Position numbers and translations under genes: made by a program. 64,000 nt of DNA from Euglena gracilis (lineage: Eukaryota; Euglenida; Euglenophyceae; Euglenales). The notes beneath the pieces are model-generated. The model was not told where the DNA came from and did not search any database. It saw only the letters and a list, made by a program, of their open reading frames with translations. The stretch lies in NCBI GenBank assembly GCA_039621445.1, contig CP154956.1, positions 93,872,406-93,936,405 of the forward strand, read 5' to 3'. This document shows positions 31,473 through 40,089 of this stretch, one piece after another; position 1 is the first letter of the stretch, and each line of letters starts with the position of its first letter.

Positions 31473-31583
31473 GTGAGGCTGTTGCAAGCTACCCAGGCAC
31501 TGATTGGAGCCGACGACAGCTGATGGCCTCCCTCTCAATTGTGTGCATTGCACCATGCCTGTTCTGTTTGGCCTCGGCGGCAG

Positions 31584-31667
31584 TGGACAGCCGCTGAGTA
31601 CCGTCAGGCCCTCCTCACCGCGATAATCAACCGACCCAGCCATTTTTCTTCTTTGAAAAGTTCTGCC
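31584..31667 (+). CDS. Exon (WTAAEYRQALLTAIIN) running into a DIRS fragment
   Basis: Acceptor GGCGGCAG to 31583. The reading is WTAAEYRQALLTAIINRPSH and FSSLKSSAPK, and the same frame then enters an RNase H fragment (LHSDSSTHAWG) of a DIRS-like element at about 31668, ending at a stop at 31770-31772. The retroelement fragment therefore truncates or lies against this exon; an intended donor may have been lost. Confidence 0.42.
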
Positions 31668-32254
31668 CCGAAGTTGCACTCAGACAGCAGCACCCATGCT
31701 TGGGGGGTCTGGAAATTCGTACTGGCAAGATTGTACAAGAATTTTGGAGAGAAAACTCCAGTTTGCACATAAATATTGAAGAATTGTGTGCGGTAATGAG
31801 CACAGCCTAAGCCAGTCAGGGGGAACCTTTTTTTTCTCAGTAAACAACCATGTAAGTCCTTTTCACCTGACCGTGGGCAGAAAAGACCCCTTCAATCGAA
31901 TGCTCAGACCATTTTTCAAATGGTGCACGGAGCAAGGTAAGTCTTGAGGTAAAAGGGGTCTTTTCTTCCAGACCCCATACATAGGTGGGGGATTGGACCC
32001 CAGCTTTTCATTCAAGATTTATTTTCCTCCCCAGGAAACAAAAAAAAAACTGCCCAATTTTGTGGGTAGGTTCCCCACTGGAAAGCCACAGCAGTAGATG
32101 CCCTCCAAGGTCCACTGGACAACATGGGGAGGGGGGACTTTTTGCAAGACCCCCCTCCCCTCAATTGTTCTGAAATTTCTGCCCAGGTTGAAAATGTTTC
32201 CCCAGACCAGTCAAAGTTTTGATGGCCACCCCCTTTTTGGGATTCAGCCACGCT
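31668..32254 (+). pseudogene. DIRS-like retroelement fragment (RNase H and downstream), plus strand
   Basis: Encodes LHSDSSTHAWG and fragments matching the RNase H region of the intact element at 32768-37338, then DNA matching the segment after RNase H (CCACTGGACAACATGGGG). Many frameshifts. At about 32255 the orientation flips relative to the next fragment. Confidence 0.75.
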
Positions 32255-32767
32255 CTGAGCTGGGGTTTCTGGCCAGGGAATAGTTAATGATCTCAGTCTC
32301 CATTTGTTTCCCCTCCAAGATTTTCTTGCAAATCATGCAAAGAAGGGGCCATTTGGTTTCCTTCTGAAGTTGGTGAGCATGCCCCCGTGGGGCGATTTTC
32401 AGGCAGGGGGTACCTGGGAGTCTCATTTTTTTTATTTATTTTGGGGCCACCAGGTATCAAAGTGCTTTCACGCTTTTATCGGAAAATGTTTTGAATTTGA
32501 TCCAAGTTGAAGGCTTTGACGGGGAATTTTTGTTTTTTTTTAATTTCCCGACAGTCTTTTGTGAACCCCATTTCGTTTGCCCCCCCCTCTGGTTTTGAGA
32601 TCGAAACCAGGGAATTTGAAGTTGGGTTCCTAAACCTTGAATCCTCTTTATGGATCCATATTTTTCAAAATCCAACAGGATTTTTTTCATGGCCTAGGTC
32701 TTGGACCATTTGGGGTGTGACCCAAAGTTTTTGAGCATCATGTTTTATAAGTTGTTAGGTTTTTTTG
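32255..32767 (-). pseudogene. DIRS-like fragments, minus strand (linker and RT N-terminal part)
   Basis: 32255-32425 matches the intact element around the RNase H to recombinase linker. 32430-32767 encodes a decayed RT start (KKILLDFEKYGSIKRIQGLG, then PWFRSQNQ), aligned with KILQDYQKSGSVKLVEHGNT and PWFLISKP of the intact element. The intact element is inserted directly at 32767/32768. The 32430-32767 part is repeated at 42017-42358. Confidence 0.75.
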
Positions 32768-32829
32768 TCGTACTCCCTCGAGGAAAACCGACAAGGGAGG
32801 AAGGGACACCGAGGGCGAAGCACAAAGAC

Positions 32830-32927
32830 CTTGTGAGGCCATGCCTTGCTCGCCGGCGGTGTTGTGTGGATTGTGACGCGTTGGGTTAGGAGTCTCTGCT
32901 TAGTGCCGCCTCGCCGGAGTTGGCTGA
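32830..32927 (+). repeat. DIRS inverted terminal repeat, left
   Basis: Reverse complement of 37214-37313 except for one short difference (GCCTCGCCGG against the A-run version). Includes GTTAGGAGTCTCTGCTTAG. Confidence 0.93.
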
Positions 32928-33557
32928 CGATGCTGCTCCGACTGGGCGACGTGGCTTCTTGTCCCTGGGGGGTGTCCCCCCCCTCCCCCCCCCCTGGCCC
33001 CCATTTTCTGACCGAGGGCTTTTGAACACAAATTTTCTTTTACGGGTGGGGGGGTCGGGCTCACAAGGTCTTTGTGCTTCGCCCTCGGTGTCCCTTCCTC
33101 CCTTGTCGGTTTTCCTCGAGGGAGTACGAGACACCTCGGGCTCCGCACTTTGCCCTTGTGAGGCCAGATTGTGCACTGAAATTAAGGGGGCCAGGGCATT
33201 TTCTAAGGCACCTTGGGCACCAAGTCTTTGATAATGGGCTGTAAAAGCCTCCACCCCCCTCCACTGGCCAATTTCGCAAACTTCTTGGGCTGAAAGGCCC
33301 AATTTTTTGAGTAAACCAACCCCTGCTCCTCTGGTGGAGTGGGCCCCCCACACCTGGGGGGTCACCCCATGCTTGGCCAAAAAATCTTTTGTGATAGAAG
33401 CAATGGTGTCTGCACTTATGGCCCTGAAGGGGGGTTTTAATGAAATCAGGAGGGGGCCCCCCGGTCTGACGAATGAACGTGTGGCAGCCACATAACACAT
33501 CATTAATGAAATGGGCTTATTTGGGGACAGTGGGGTATGGACACAACCCTTTCCCAC
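32886..33557 (-). CDS. DIRS-like tyrosine recombinase, catalytic half
   Basis: The frame overlaps the end of the RT frame by 55 bases in a different phase. It contains GAHSTRGAGVGLLKKLGLSA (the His-x-x-Arg motif), CEIGQWRG (Trp at the third His/Trp position) and AFTAHYQRLG (nucleophilic Tyr). With the Arg in the upstream frame, the R-HxxR-W-Y set is complete. The C-terminal ~100 residues are translated from the internal complementary region and left terminal repeat. Relatives at 38.7 and 43.7 kb keep the upstream frame about 15 residues further (HLMMSYVTATRSFVR), so this copy has a one-base difference there: either a mutation or a frameshift-dependent arrangement. Confidence 0.85.
   Translation of the reverse strand: MGKGCVHTPLSPNKPISLMMCYVAATRSFVRPGGPLLISLKPPFRAISADTIASITKDFLAKHGVTPQVWGAHSTRGAGVGLLKKLGLSAQEVCEIGQWRGVEAFTAHYQRLGAQGALENALAPLISVHNLASQGQSAEPEVSRTPSRKTDKGGRDTEGEAQRPCEPDPPTRKRKFVFKSPRSENGGQGGGRGGTPPRDKKPRRPVGAASSANSGEAALSRDS
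33060..33165 (-). repeat. DIRS internal complementary region
   Basis: 33060-33129 is the reverse complement of the left extension and start of the left repeat; 33130-33165 is that of the right extension. The boundary 33129/33130 reads, inverted, GAGGTGTC joined to TCGTACTCC, i.e. right end fused to left end. Confidence 0.93.
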
Positions 33558-36500
33558 TTATGGAATTTCTGTCCTTTACGCTTAATTTTGATGTAGGGTG
33601 CCCTACCCAACACACTGGTGGTTCGTTTGACTTGTGATAAGTCTGAGGATCGGTATAAACAGAGGATTCGTGAACAAAAAATCAGTTGTGTACGCAATGT
33701 ACAAATATCAGTGGGCATAGGCGCCTTTGCCAGCCCCAGGAGGATTGGGAGGGGGTCCCAAAATGCACCATACTTCTCCAGGTTTTGGTTCCAAAGCCTC
33801 TTGTAGGGGGTTAACAGGGTGTGGAATCTCAGCCCACCAAACCCAGGAATCAAAAGCATTGCACTATATGCATTACGGGCTTGGGCCTTGGAAAATTGAA
33901 ATAATTGAATTAAAGCGTCAGCCACCTGGTCTGTGGTGGCTTCAGGGGGGGGCACCCCCATTTTCTCCAAAATAACCCACAGAAGTGAAAAGGCACTTTG
34001 ATAACGCCTTAAGCTTGGATTTCTCACCAGGAAATCGTTAATGGTTGCAATTTGTACTTGCTTCCCCTCCAAAATTTTCCTGAGCAAATCATGCAAAACA
34101 GGGGCCACCTGGGGGGTGGCACTTGCTCCCCCCTGCAGTTGGTGAACATGCCCTTGTAGGGGGTGATTTTCAGGCAGGGGGTCCCTGGAACTTTCATTTT
34201 TATTAATTGGGGCCACCATGTGGCTGAATCCCAGTAGGGGGTGACCATCAAAACTTTGGTCTGGGGAAACATTTTCAACCTGGGAAGAAATTTTTGAATT
34301 ACTGACCAGGGGGGGGTTTGCATAAAGATCCCCCATGTTGTCCAGTGGACATTGTAATGCATCCACCCCCCTGGCCTCCCAATGGGGCCACCTGGCCACA
34401 AATTGTGGCAGTTTTTTGTTGCCTGGGGAGGCAAAAAGGTCTGTTTCTGGGTTTATATAATTTTGGAGCTGATGTCTTAGCCATTGAAAAAGTTGGGGGT
34501 CCAGTGAATAATCCCCCCTGTCCATTTCCCATCTGCTGATTGGGTCTGCTAGGCATTCTTTGGAGGGAACCCACTTTACCTGTAGGTTTACATTGTGCTC
34601 CATGCACCATTTGAAAAATGGTCTTAGCATTTTGTTGAAGGGGTCTTTTCTGCCCCCCCCTTTGGTCAGGTAATAGTAAGTTACCTGGTTGTCCACTGAC
34701 AAGGAAATTGTTTCCCCTGGTGTGCTTAAACTTTTTACTGTGTTGATAGCAGCACTTAATTCTTTGACGTTGATGTGTAAAATGGAGTTTTCTCTCCAAA
34801 ATTCCTGGATAATTTTTCCTGTTCGAATGTCTAGCCCCCCCCAGGCATGAGTGCTGCTGTCTGAGTGCAACTCCCTTGTTGCATTTTGGGGGAAGGGTCT
34901 GCCCCCCCATGTATCCAGCAGAATTTTTATTTCCCTTAATTGGGTCTTTATGTCTTGGGAAATGTAGTGTTTTGAATCCCAGGGGGCTGTGGCCTTTGCC
35001 ACTAAGAAATTTGCAAGGGAGTCTGTGAAGGCCCTTAAAAAGGGCAGGGCCATTATATTGCATCTTACTTGGCCCAAAATGGCAGCCAACTGTCTTTTTG
35101 AAATGAACTCCTTTTTTACAATTTTGCCCAGTTCCCTTTTTATTGTCTTGGCTTTTTGGGGGGGCACCTGTAATTTTCCTTCCTGGAAATTTAGTTGAAA
35201 ACCCAGATGGTTTACAATTTGTGTTGGTTCCAGGGTTGATTTTTGGACATTGATTTTGAACCCTGATTTCAGCAAATCTTTGATGACTGTGTTTAGGTGA
35301 ATTTGCAAATTGTGTCTGGTGGGAGCAACTAACAAAATGTCGTCCAGGTATATGAAAACCTGGATGCCCCTTTTCCTCCACAGTTTTTCGAATGTTTTCA
35401 TGACAGACATGAAAAGTTGAGGCATGATGTTTAGGCCAAAACAGCCTGCCTGGAATTCCCAGGTTTGCCCCCCCACTTGATGTCTTAAATATGGCCTTAG
35501 GGCCTGGCTGACTGGGATGTGAAAATATGCATCCTTCAGATCGATTTTGGCTGCCCAGTGGCCCTTTTCCAAAACTGGAAAAATGTGCTGGATGTGATCC
35601 AGCTTGAAGGGTTTTACTTGGAACTCCTGATTGAGTTCCCTGCAGTCGCTTATTAGGCGCCATTTTGTCTTTTCCCCCTCTGGTTTTGAAATTAAAAACC
35701 AGGGAATTAGAGTTTTTGTGTTTCCATGCTCCACCAACTTCACGGATCCAGATTTTTGGTAATCCTGCAGAATTTTTTCTGCCTGTTTCAGGTCCAAGTT
35801 GGCTCTGGGTTTTGGGTGGGTGGACAATGTTGGTGGGTTTACCCAGGGGGGTTGGATGCCATCTCTGATTAATCGACATGTTGCTGGGGGGGCGTTTTTC
35901 TGCCACCATTTTAGGCTCTTTTGCAGCCTGTGATGCAGGGGGGTGTCTCCCCATTTTTCCTCCATGGAATTTATTTGTTGAATTAGATGATTCTGGGGGG
36001 GTTGGGTTGGGGGTGTTGGACATTTCACCCTTAGGGCCCCTAGGGCTTGAGCCCTTGGAAAGAGAAAAATATTCTGGGGGGATGTGCATGCACTCTCCTC
36101 TCTGCTCACCTCTCTGGAGGATCTTGTTGTTGGTATACATACCATAGGGCTTACTGCCCCTGTTTTGCCTATCTGGCCTCCTCCATGATGATTGAGTTGG
36201 TTTACATACCATAGGGGGGCCACTGAGGGTCCCCCCCTTGTTGATTTGGTTGGGGGATTTGAAGCATGATGAAGAAATACTTGTGGGGGTCCTTCCCCTT
36301 CCCCCTGTTCCATCAGAGGGGCCTCTGGGGGTCCCTTTTCCTCCTGGGGCTGGGCAGAATGTGTTAAATACAAAGCCCCTGTGGGGCTGCCCCTTAGCTT
36401 CTGGGGGGCCTGTGGAGGTCCACCCCTTGTATGGCTGCCATAGCCCTTTGAATGGCCATCTTGGCCCAAGCCCCTTTGATACTTCTGGCCTCCATGGCCG

Positions 36501-37051
36501 GGGCTGTGAAATCTTTCCTTCCAGGACCACTTGAAATCTGGGGGGGCTGCTGTGGCCCCCCCCTTTCCCCCTGAAAGGGGTGGGTGTGTTAGATGGAGTG
36601 GGGAGGGGTGGTAGACTTTTTCTGCCCCTCCCTGAGGGGACTTGCTTGTTGAATTGGCCCCCTTGGCCACCACCTTGTCCTTGATTCCATCTGCCCCATT
36701 GCTGTTGGGGCTGTGCCCTGGTGACTGGGCACCAATGTGGGCCTTGGCTTGGGCATCCCCTGTGGGATTTCTGCCCCATCCTTTTCTTGGATTGGGCACC
36801 AGTGCCCAGGCTTTGTTGCCCGTAGTGGTCTGGGATCTCTTTCCTCCTTCTGGTCTTTCTGACCACTGTTGTCCACAGGTTGTGGCCATCATTGGGGGGG
36901 GGTTGGTTATGGGAAATTTCTGTTGGGGGGGAAACGATGGCCACTGACCGCCAACTGTCGACAGCACGTTCAGGTTCTCCAGCTGCAGCTGCCACCGCTG
37001 CTCCAGGTTGTTCACGTCGACAGCATACTTCCCATTTCTTTGTAAATTCAT
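33503..37051 (-). CDS. DIRS-like polyprotein: Gag-like region, RT, RNase H and N-terminal part of YR
   Basis: One 1182-codon frame. Residues about 1-380 are Gly/Pro/Gln/Lys-rich and Gag-like. RT motifs follow: TKWRLISDCRELNQ, AKIDLKDAYFHIPV (motif A Asp), GCFGLNIMPQLF and QVFIYLDDILLVA (YLDD catalytic pair). RNase H follows with HSDSSTHAWGG, NVKELSAAI, SVDNQVTYYYL and LADPISR. The last ~250 residues are the helical core-binding part of the tyrosine recombinase with its first catalytic Arg in LCLYRSSDLSQV. The frame then stops at 33503, and the remaining recombinase motifs continue in the overlapping frame 32886-33557. The first Met lies just inside the right terminal repeat. The encoded enzyme would reverse-transcribe and recombine the element. 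Confidence 0.9.
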   Translation of the reverse strand: MNLQRNGKYAVDVNNLEQRWQLQLENLNVLSTVGGQWPSFPPQQKFPITNPPPMMATTCGQQWSERPEGGKRSQTTTGNKAWALVPNPRKGWGRNPTGDAQAKAHIGAQSPGHSPNSNGADGIKDKVVAKGANSTSKSPQGGAEKVYHPSPLHLTHPPLSGGKGGATAAPPDFKWSWKERFHSPGHGGQKYQRGLGQDGHSKGYGSHTRGGPPQAPQKLRGSPTGALYLTHSAQPQEEKGPPEAPLMEQGEGEGPPQVFLHHASNPPTKSTRGGPSVAPLWYVNQLNHHGGGQIGKTGAVSPMVCIPTTRSSREVSREESACTSPQNIFLFPRAQALGALRVKCPTPPTQPPQNHLIQQINSMEEKWGDTPLHHRLQKSLKWWQKNAPPATCRLIRDGIQPPWVNPPTLSTHPKPRANLDLKQAEKILQDYQKSGSVKLVEHGNTKTLIPWFLISKPEGEKTKWRLISDCRELNQEFQVKPFKLDHIQHIFPVLEKGHWAAKIDLKDAYFHIPVSQALRPYLRHQVGGQTWEFQAGCFGLNIMPQLFMSVMKTFEKLWRKRGIQVFIYLDDILLVAPTRHNLQIHLNTVIKDLLKSGFKINVQKSTLEPTQIVNHLGFQLNFQEGKLQVPPQKAKTIKRELGKIVKKEFISKRQLAAILGQVRCNIMALPFLRAFTDSLANFLVAKATAPWDSKHYISQDIKTQLREIKILLDTWGGRPFPQNATRELHSDSSTHAWGGLDIRTGKIIQEFWRENSILHINVKELSAAINTVKSLSTPGETISLSVDNQVTYYYLTKGGGRKDPFNKMLRPFFKWCMEHNVNLQVKWVPSKECLADPISRWEMDRGDYSLDPQLFQWLRHQLQNYINPETDLFASPGNKKLPQFVARWPHWEARGVDALQCPLDNMGDLYANPPLVSNSKISSQVENVSPDQSFDGHPLLGFSHMVAPINKNESSRDPLPENHPLQGHVHQLQGGASATPQVAPVLHDLLRKILEGKQVQIATINDFLVRNPSLRRYQSAFSLLWVILEKMGVPPPEATTDQVADALIQLFQFSKAQARNAYSAMLLIPGFGGLRFHTLLTPYKRLWNQNLEKYGAFWDPLPILLGLAKAPMPTDICTLRTQLIFCSRILCLYRSSDLSQVKRTTSVLGRAPYIKIKRKGQKFHKWERVVSIPHCPQISPFH

Positions 37052-37058
37052 TGATCAT
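34299..37058 (-). CDS. Overlapping 919-codon frame across the Gag/RT region
   Basis: Starts seven bases before the polyprotein Met and stays open through Gag, RT and RNase H in another phase. The N-terminal ~60 residues (MINEFTKKWEVCCRREQPG...) look more like a protein start than the polyprotein's own first residues. The later part is Gly/Pro/Lys/Asn-rich and mirrors the RT codons, so it could be open simply because stops are rare in that phase. It may supply the real Gag, but this is unproven. Confidence 0.3.
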   Translation of the reverse strand: MINEFTKKWEVCCRREQPGAAVAAAAGEPERAVDSWRSVAIVSPPTEISHNQPPPNDGHNLWTTVVRKTRRRKEIPDHYGQQSLGTGAQSKKRMGQKSHRGCPSQGPHWCPVTRAQPQQQWGRWNQGQGGGQGGQFNKQVPSGRGRKSLPPLPTPSNTPTPFRGKGGGHSSPPRFQVVLEGKISQPRPWRPEVSKGLGPRWPFKGLWQPYKGWTSTGPPEAKGQPHRGFVFNTFCPAPGGKGTPRGPSDGTGGRGRTPTSISSSCFKSPNQINKGGTLSGPPMVCKPTQSSWRRPDRQNRGSKPYGMYTNNKILQRGEQRGECMHIPPEYFSLSKGSSPRGPKGEMSNTPNPTPPESSNSTNKFHGGKMGRHPPASQAAKEPKMVAEKRPPSNMSINQRWHPTPLGKPTNIVHPPKTQSQLGPETGRKNSAGLPKIWIREVGGAWKHKNSNSLVFNFKTRGGKDKMAPNKRLQGTQSGVPSKTLQAGSHPAHFSSFGKGPLGSQNRSEGCIFSHPSQPGPKAIFKTSSGGANLGIPGRLFWPKHHASTFHVCHENIRKTVEEKGHPGFHIPGRHFVSCSHQTQFANSPKHSHQRFAEIRVQNQCPKINPGTNTNCKPSGFSTKFPGRKITGAPPKSQDNKKGTGQNCKKGVHFKKTVGCHFGPSKMQYNGPALFKGLHRLPCKFLSGKGHSPLGFKTLHFPRHKDPIKGNKNSAGYMGGQTLPPKCNKGVALRQQHSCLGGARHSNRKNYPGILERKLHFTHQRQRIKCCYQHSKKFKHTRGNNFLVSGQPGNLLLPDQRGGQKRPLQQNAKTIFQMVHGAQCKPTGKVGSLQRMPSRPNQQMGNGQGGLFTGPPTFSMAKTSAPKLYKPRNRPFCLPRQQKTATICGQVAPLGGQGGGCITMSTGQHGGSLCKPPPGQ

Positions 37059-37213
37059 CGAAGTCTACTTCAAACTGAATTTTTGGTTCTCAATTGATAA
37101 CCGTCAGGTTCGTGATCTTCTGGATATTGAATTGCTATTGACTTCTTCTTCTCTTTTCTCTTCTTTCGATAACTCTTTTCCTTTCTTCTGGGTGTCGAAG
37201 GGCCAGTTAAGAA

Positions 37214-37313
37214 TCAGCCAACTCCGGCGAAAAAAGGCACTAAGCAGAGACTCCTAACCCAACGCGTCACAATCCACACAACACCGCCGGCGAGCAAGGC
37301 ATGGCCTCACAAG
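37214..37313 (-). repeat. DIRS inverted terminal repeat, right
   Basis: Partner of 32830-32927. The coding region starts about 160 bases inside it, so it probably includes the promoter. Confidence 0.93.
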
Positions 37314-37338
37314 GGCAAAGTGCGGAGCCCGAGGTGTC

Positions 37339-38035
37339 GGGGGGGGTAAGCCACCATTTTCGGTGTCAGCTTTTTTTGCCATCTCGGGTGCCCACCCACC
37401 TTTCCCCCATGTAATGGGGTTTTTGGGGAGTGGGGGTTTGATCCTTACCTTCTCCAATGGCCATTGATGGGGCAATTTTAGGCAGCTCTCCCTTTCCCCT
37501 TAAGAGACTCTCCGGTCCTCCATCTTTTCATCAATGCGTCCGATGGCGACCTATTTGCGCACCGCGCGGGGCGGTCCTCCCTCCCGGATTTTGGCCAAGG
37601 CCGGGGGCCGGCACTCTGCACCCACCTCGCGTGGTGTCTGTCGCCCCCCCCCCAAAAAAAAAGTCACATTTTTCAAATTTTACGAATGGCGGCGGGTCCG
37701 GGCTGTCGTCGTTCGACGGCGTGCATCCCAAAAACCCTCGCGGTGGCGACTGCCGGCGGCGCCGGTCTGTAGGCCATTTCCCCTCGGCGCCGAGCGCGGC
37801 CAGGCGTCTCGTGCCCCCTCGAGGAAGACCGACAAGGGAGGAAGGGACACCGGGGGCGAAGCACAAAGACCTTTTGAGCGAACGCGCCTGCCCCTTTCGA
37901 AGCCAAGACTTGTTCGCCGGCGTTGCTGCGGGACTCCTCGGTGCACTGCTTGGTGCTAGACTATTCGGCGCACTGCTGTGCACCTTTTTTTCGTCGGTTT
38001 GGCCGACTCAAATATCAAAAGCAAGACGGCCAGAA
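37339..38035 (+). repeat. Right flank of the DIRS insertion; contains an older terminal-repeat fragment
   Basis: Near-identical to 42359-43053. At about 37808-37875 it holds a diverged DIRS left-extension (CGTGCCCCCTCGAGGAAGACC) followed by unrelated sequence, so a solo or truncated end of another family member. GC-rich frames here in both orientations are repeat-derived. Confidence 0.7.
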
Positions 38036-39600
38036 TCGTACTCCCTCGAGGCAGACCGACAAGGGAGGAAGGGACACCGAGGGCGAAGCACAAAGACCTT
38101 GTGAGGCCATGCCTTGCTCGCCGGTGGTTTGCTCTGTGATTGTTCGCTGCGCTGGGTTAGGAGTCCCTGCTTAGTGCCGCCTCGCCGGAGTTGGCTGACG
38201 ATGCTGCTCGGACTTGGCGGCGTGGCTTCTTGCCCCTGGGGGTCCCCCCCCCTGGCCCCCACTTTCTGACCGAGGGCTTTTGAACACGAATTTTCTTTTA
38301 TGGGTGGGGAGGTTGGGCTCACAAGGTCTTTGTGCTTCGCCCTCGGTGTCCCTTCCTCCCTTGTCGGTCTGCCTTGAGGGAGTACGAGACACCTCGGGCT
38401 CCGCAGTTTGCCCTTGTGAGGCCTGATTGTGCACTGAAAATAGGGGGGCCAGGGCATTTTCTAAAACGCTTTGAACACCAAGTCGTTGATAATGGGCCGT
38501 AAAAGCCTCCACCCCCCTCCACTGGCCAATCTCACAAACTTCTTGGGCAGAAAGGCCCAATTTTTTGAGTAAACCAACTCCTGCCCCTCTGGTGGAGTGG
38601 GCCCCCCACACCTGGGGGGCACCCCATCTTCGGCCAAAAATTCTTTAGTTGTGGAAGCAATCGTGTCTGCACTTATGGGCTTAAAGGGCGGTTTTAGTGA
38701 AATGAGAAGGGGCCCCCGGGTCTTACGAATGACCTTGTTGCTGTAACATAAGACATCATCAAATGACATGGGCTTATTTTGGGGCATTGTGGAATGGATA
38801 CAACTCTTTCCCAATTATGGGATTTCTGCCCTTTACGCCTGATTTTGATGTAGGGCGCCTTGCGCAACACACTGGTGGTACGTTTGATTCTCTCCAAATC
38901 TGAGCTTCTATATAAACAGAGGATTTGTGAGCAAAAAAATAAGTTGTGTGCGTAATGTGCAAATATCATTGGGAAAGGGGGCTTGGGCCAGCCCCAGGAG
39001 GATTGGGAGGTGATCCCAAAAAGCACCATATTTTTCCAGATTTTGGTTCCAGAGCCTCTTGTAAGGTGCCAACATGGTGTGGAATCTCAGTCCACCGAAC
39101 CCAGGAATCAAAAGCATTGCACTGTAGGCATTACGGGCCTGGGACTTGGAAAATTGAAATAATTGTATCAAAGCGTCAGCCACTTGGTCAGCTGTGGCTT
39201 CAGGGGGGGGGTACCCCCATTTTTTCCAAGATTCCCCATAAAAGTGTAAAAGCGCTTTGATAACGCTTTAAGCTGGGGTTTCTCCCCAGAAAATCGTCAA
39301 TGGTTTTATTTTGAATTTGTTTCCCCTCCAGGATTTGCCTGAGCAAATCATGCAAGAAGGGGCCATCTGGGGGGGGGGTGGCATTTTCTCCCCCCAGTTT
39401 TCGAACATGCCCCTGTAGGGGGTGATTTTCAGGCATGGGGTCCCTGGCACTCTCATCTTTATTAATTGGGGCCACCATGTGGCTGAATCCCAAAAGGGGG
39501 TGACCATCAAAACTTTGGTCTGGGGAAACATTCTCAATCGTGGGAGAAATTTCTGAATGATTGACCAAGGGGGGTTTGCATAAAGTCCCCCCATGTTGTC
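38036..39600 (-). pseudogene. Diverged DIRS-like element 2, truncated, frameshifted
   Basis: Starts TCGTACTCCCTCGAGGCAG and includes its own terminal repeat and internal complementary region (38319-38423), then recombinase pieces (SADTIASTTKEFLAE; AHYQRLG region; LCLYRSSDLERIKRTTSVL) and the linker (NHPLQGHVRKL). Several frameshifts. At 39600/39601 it is cut within CATGTTGTCC and joined to segmental duplicate B. The same element continues past this point in the copy at 43054-45184. Confidence 0.85.
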
Positions 39601-39777
39601 CGAAAAGTCAAATGGAGTCGCATACCATTGCAGTGTCCCCCCCCCCAGGGCTGATTGATTGGTTTTTTTTTTCGGAGTGACTGACTAGTTTTGCCCTGAA
39701 CCGTGCCATTCGCTTAGGGTGTGTCCGAAGGTGTGACTGACTTGTTTTTGGCTCCAAACCCCCCCGGGGGTGGGGTC

Positions 39778-39941
39778 CAGGCTTCTTTTTTTTAAGTCAG
39801 AACCCCCCCAAGGGGGTCTGGGCTGGACCCCGCCTGAGGGTAGAGTCCTGGGCCGATGGGTTTCGGTGCAAAGCGCCAAAATTTTTTGCGAAATGCGTTT
39901 GCAGAAGGGTGGGTGGCATGTGGGCCTTAAAAAGGAGCCTG
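39778..39941. mobile_element. hAT-like MITE, duplicate of 20240-20401
   Basis: Same ends and same flanking GTGGGGTC/GTGGGGTT; it was carried along in the duplication. Confidence 0.65.
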
Positions 39942-40089
39942 GTGGGGTTGGTCAGGAATGGCTGAAAGTGTCCCACAACAGCGACTTTCGGGTTTCATTT
40001 TGGCCCAGCCCAGGTGGTCAGTGCGCCCGCTTCACGACCCAGCCGTCGCGGGTTCGAGTCCCGGCGGCGCGCCACTGCGCGTGACAAAG

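Larger units (their letters stand above)
32768..37338 (-). mobile_element. Structurally complete DIRS-like tyrosine-recombinase retrotransposon
   Basis: The element is 4571 bp. It begins TCGTACTCCCTCGAGG and ends GCCCGAGGTGTC. Inverted terminal repeats lie at 32830-32927 and 37214-37313. Outside them are unique extensions of 62 bp (32768-32829) and 25 bp (37314-37338). The internal complementary region at 33060-33165 is the inverse of both extensions fused end to end, i.e. the expected circle junction. Coding on the minus strand runs Gag-like region, RT, RNase H and tyrosine recombinase, with no integrase or protease seen. The copy at 42358/42359 preserves the uninterrupted target (seven T then nine G), so insertion left no target duplication. 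All of this is the known DIRS-1 type of organisation. Confidence 0.95.

Noticed and set aside
37457-38104. 215-codon plus-strand frame, duplicated at 42477-43122
   Set aside because: It reads across DIRS terminal-repeat fragments and flanking repeat; duplication with the locus explains its conservation.
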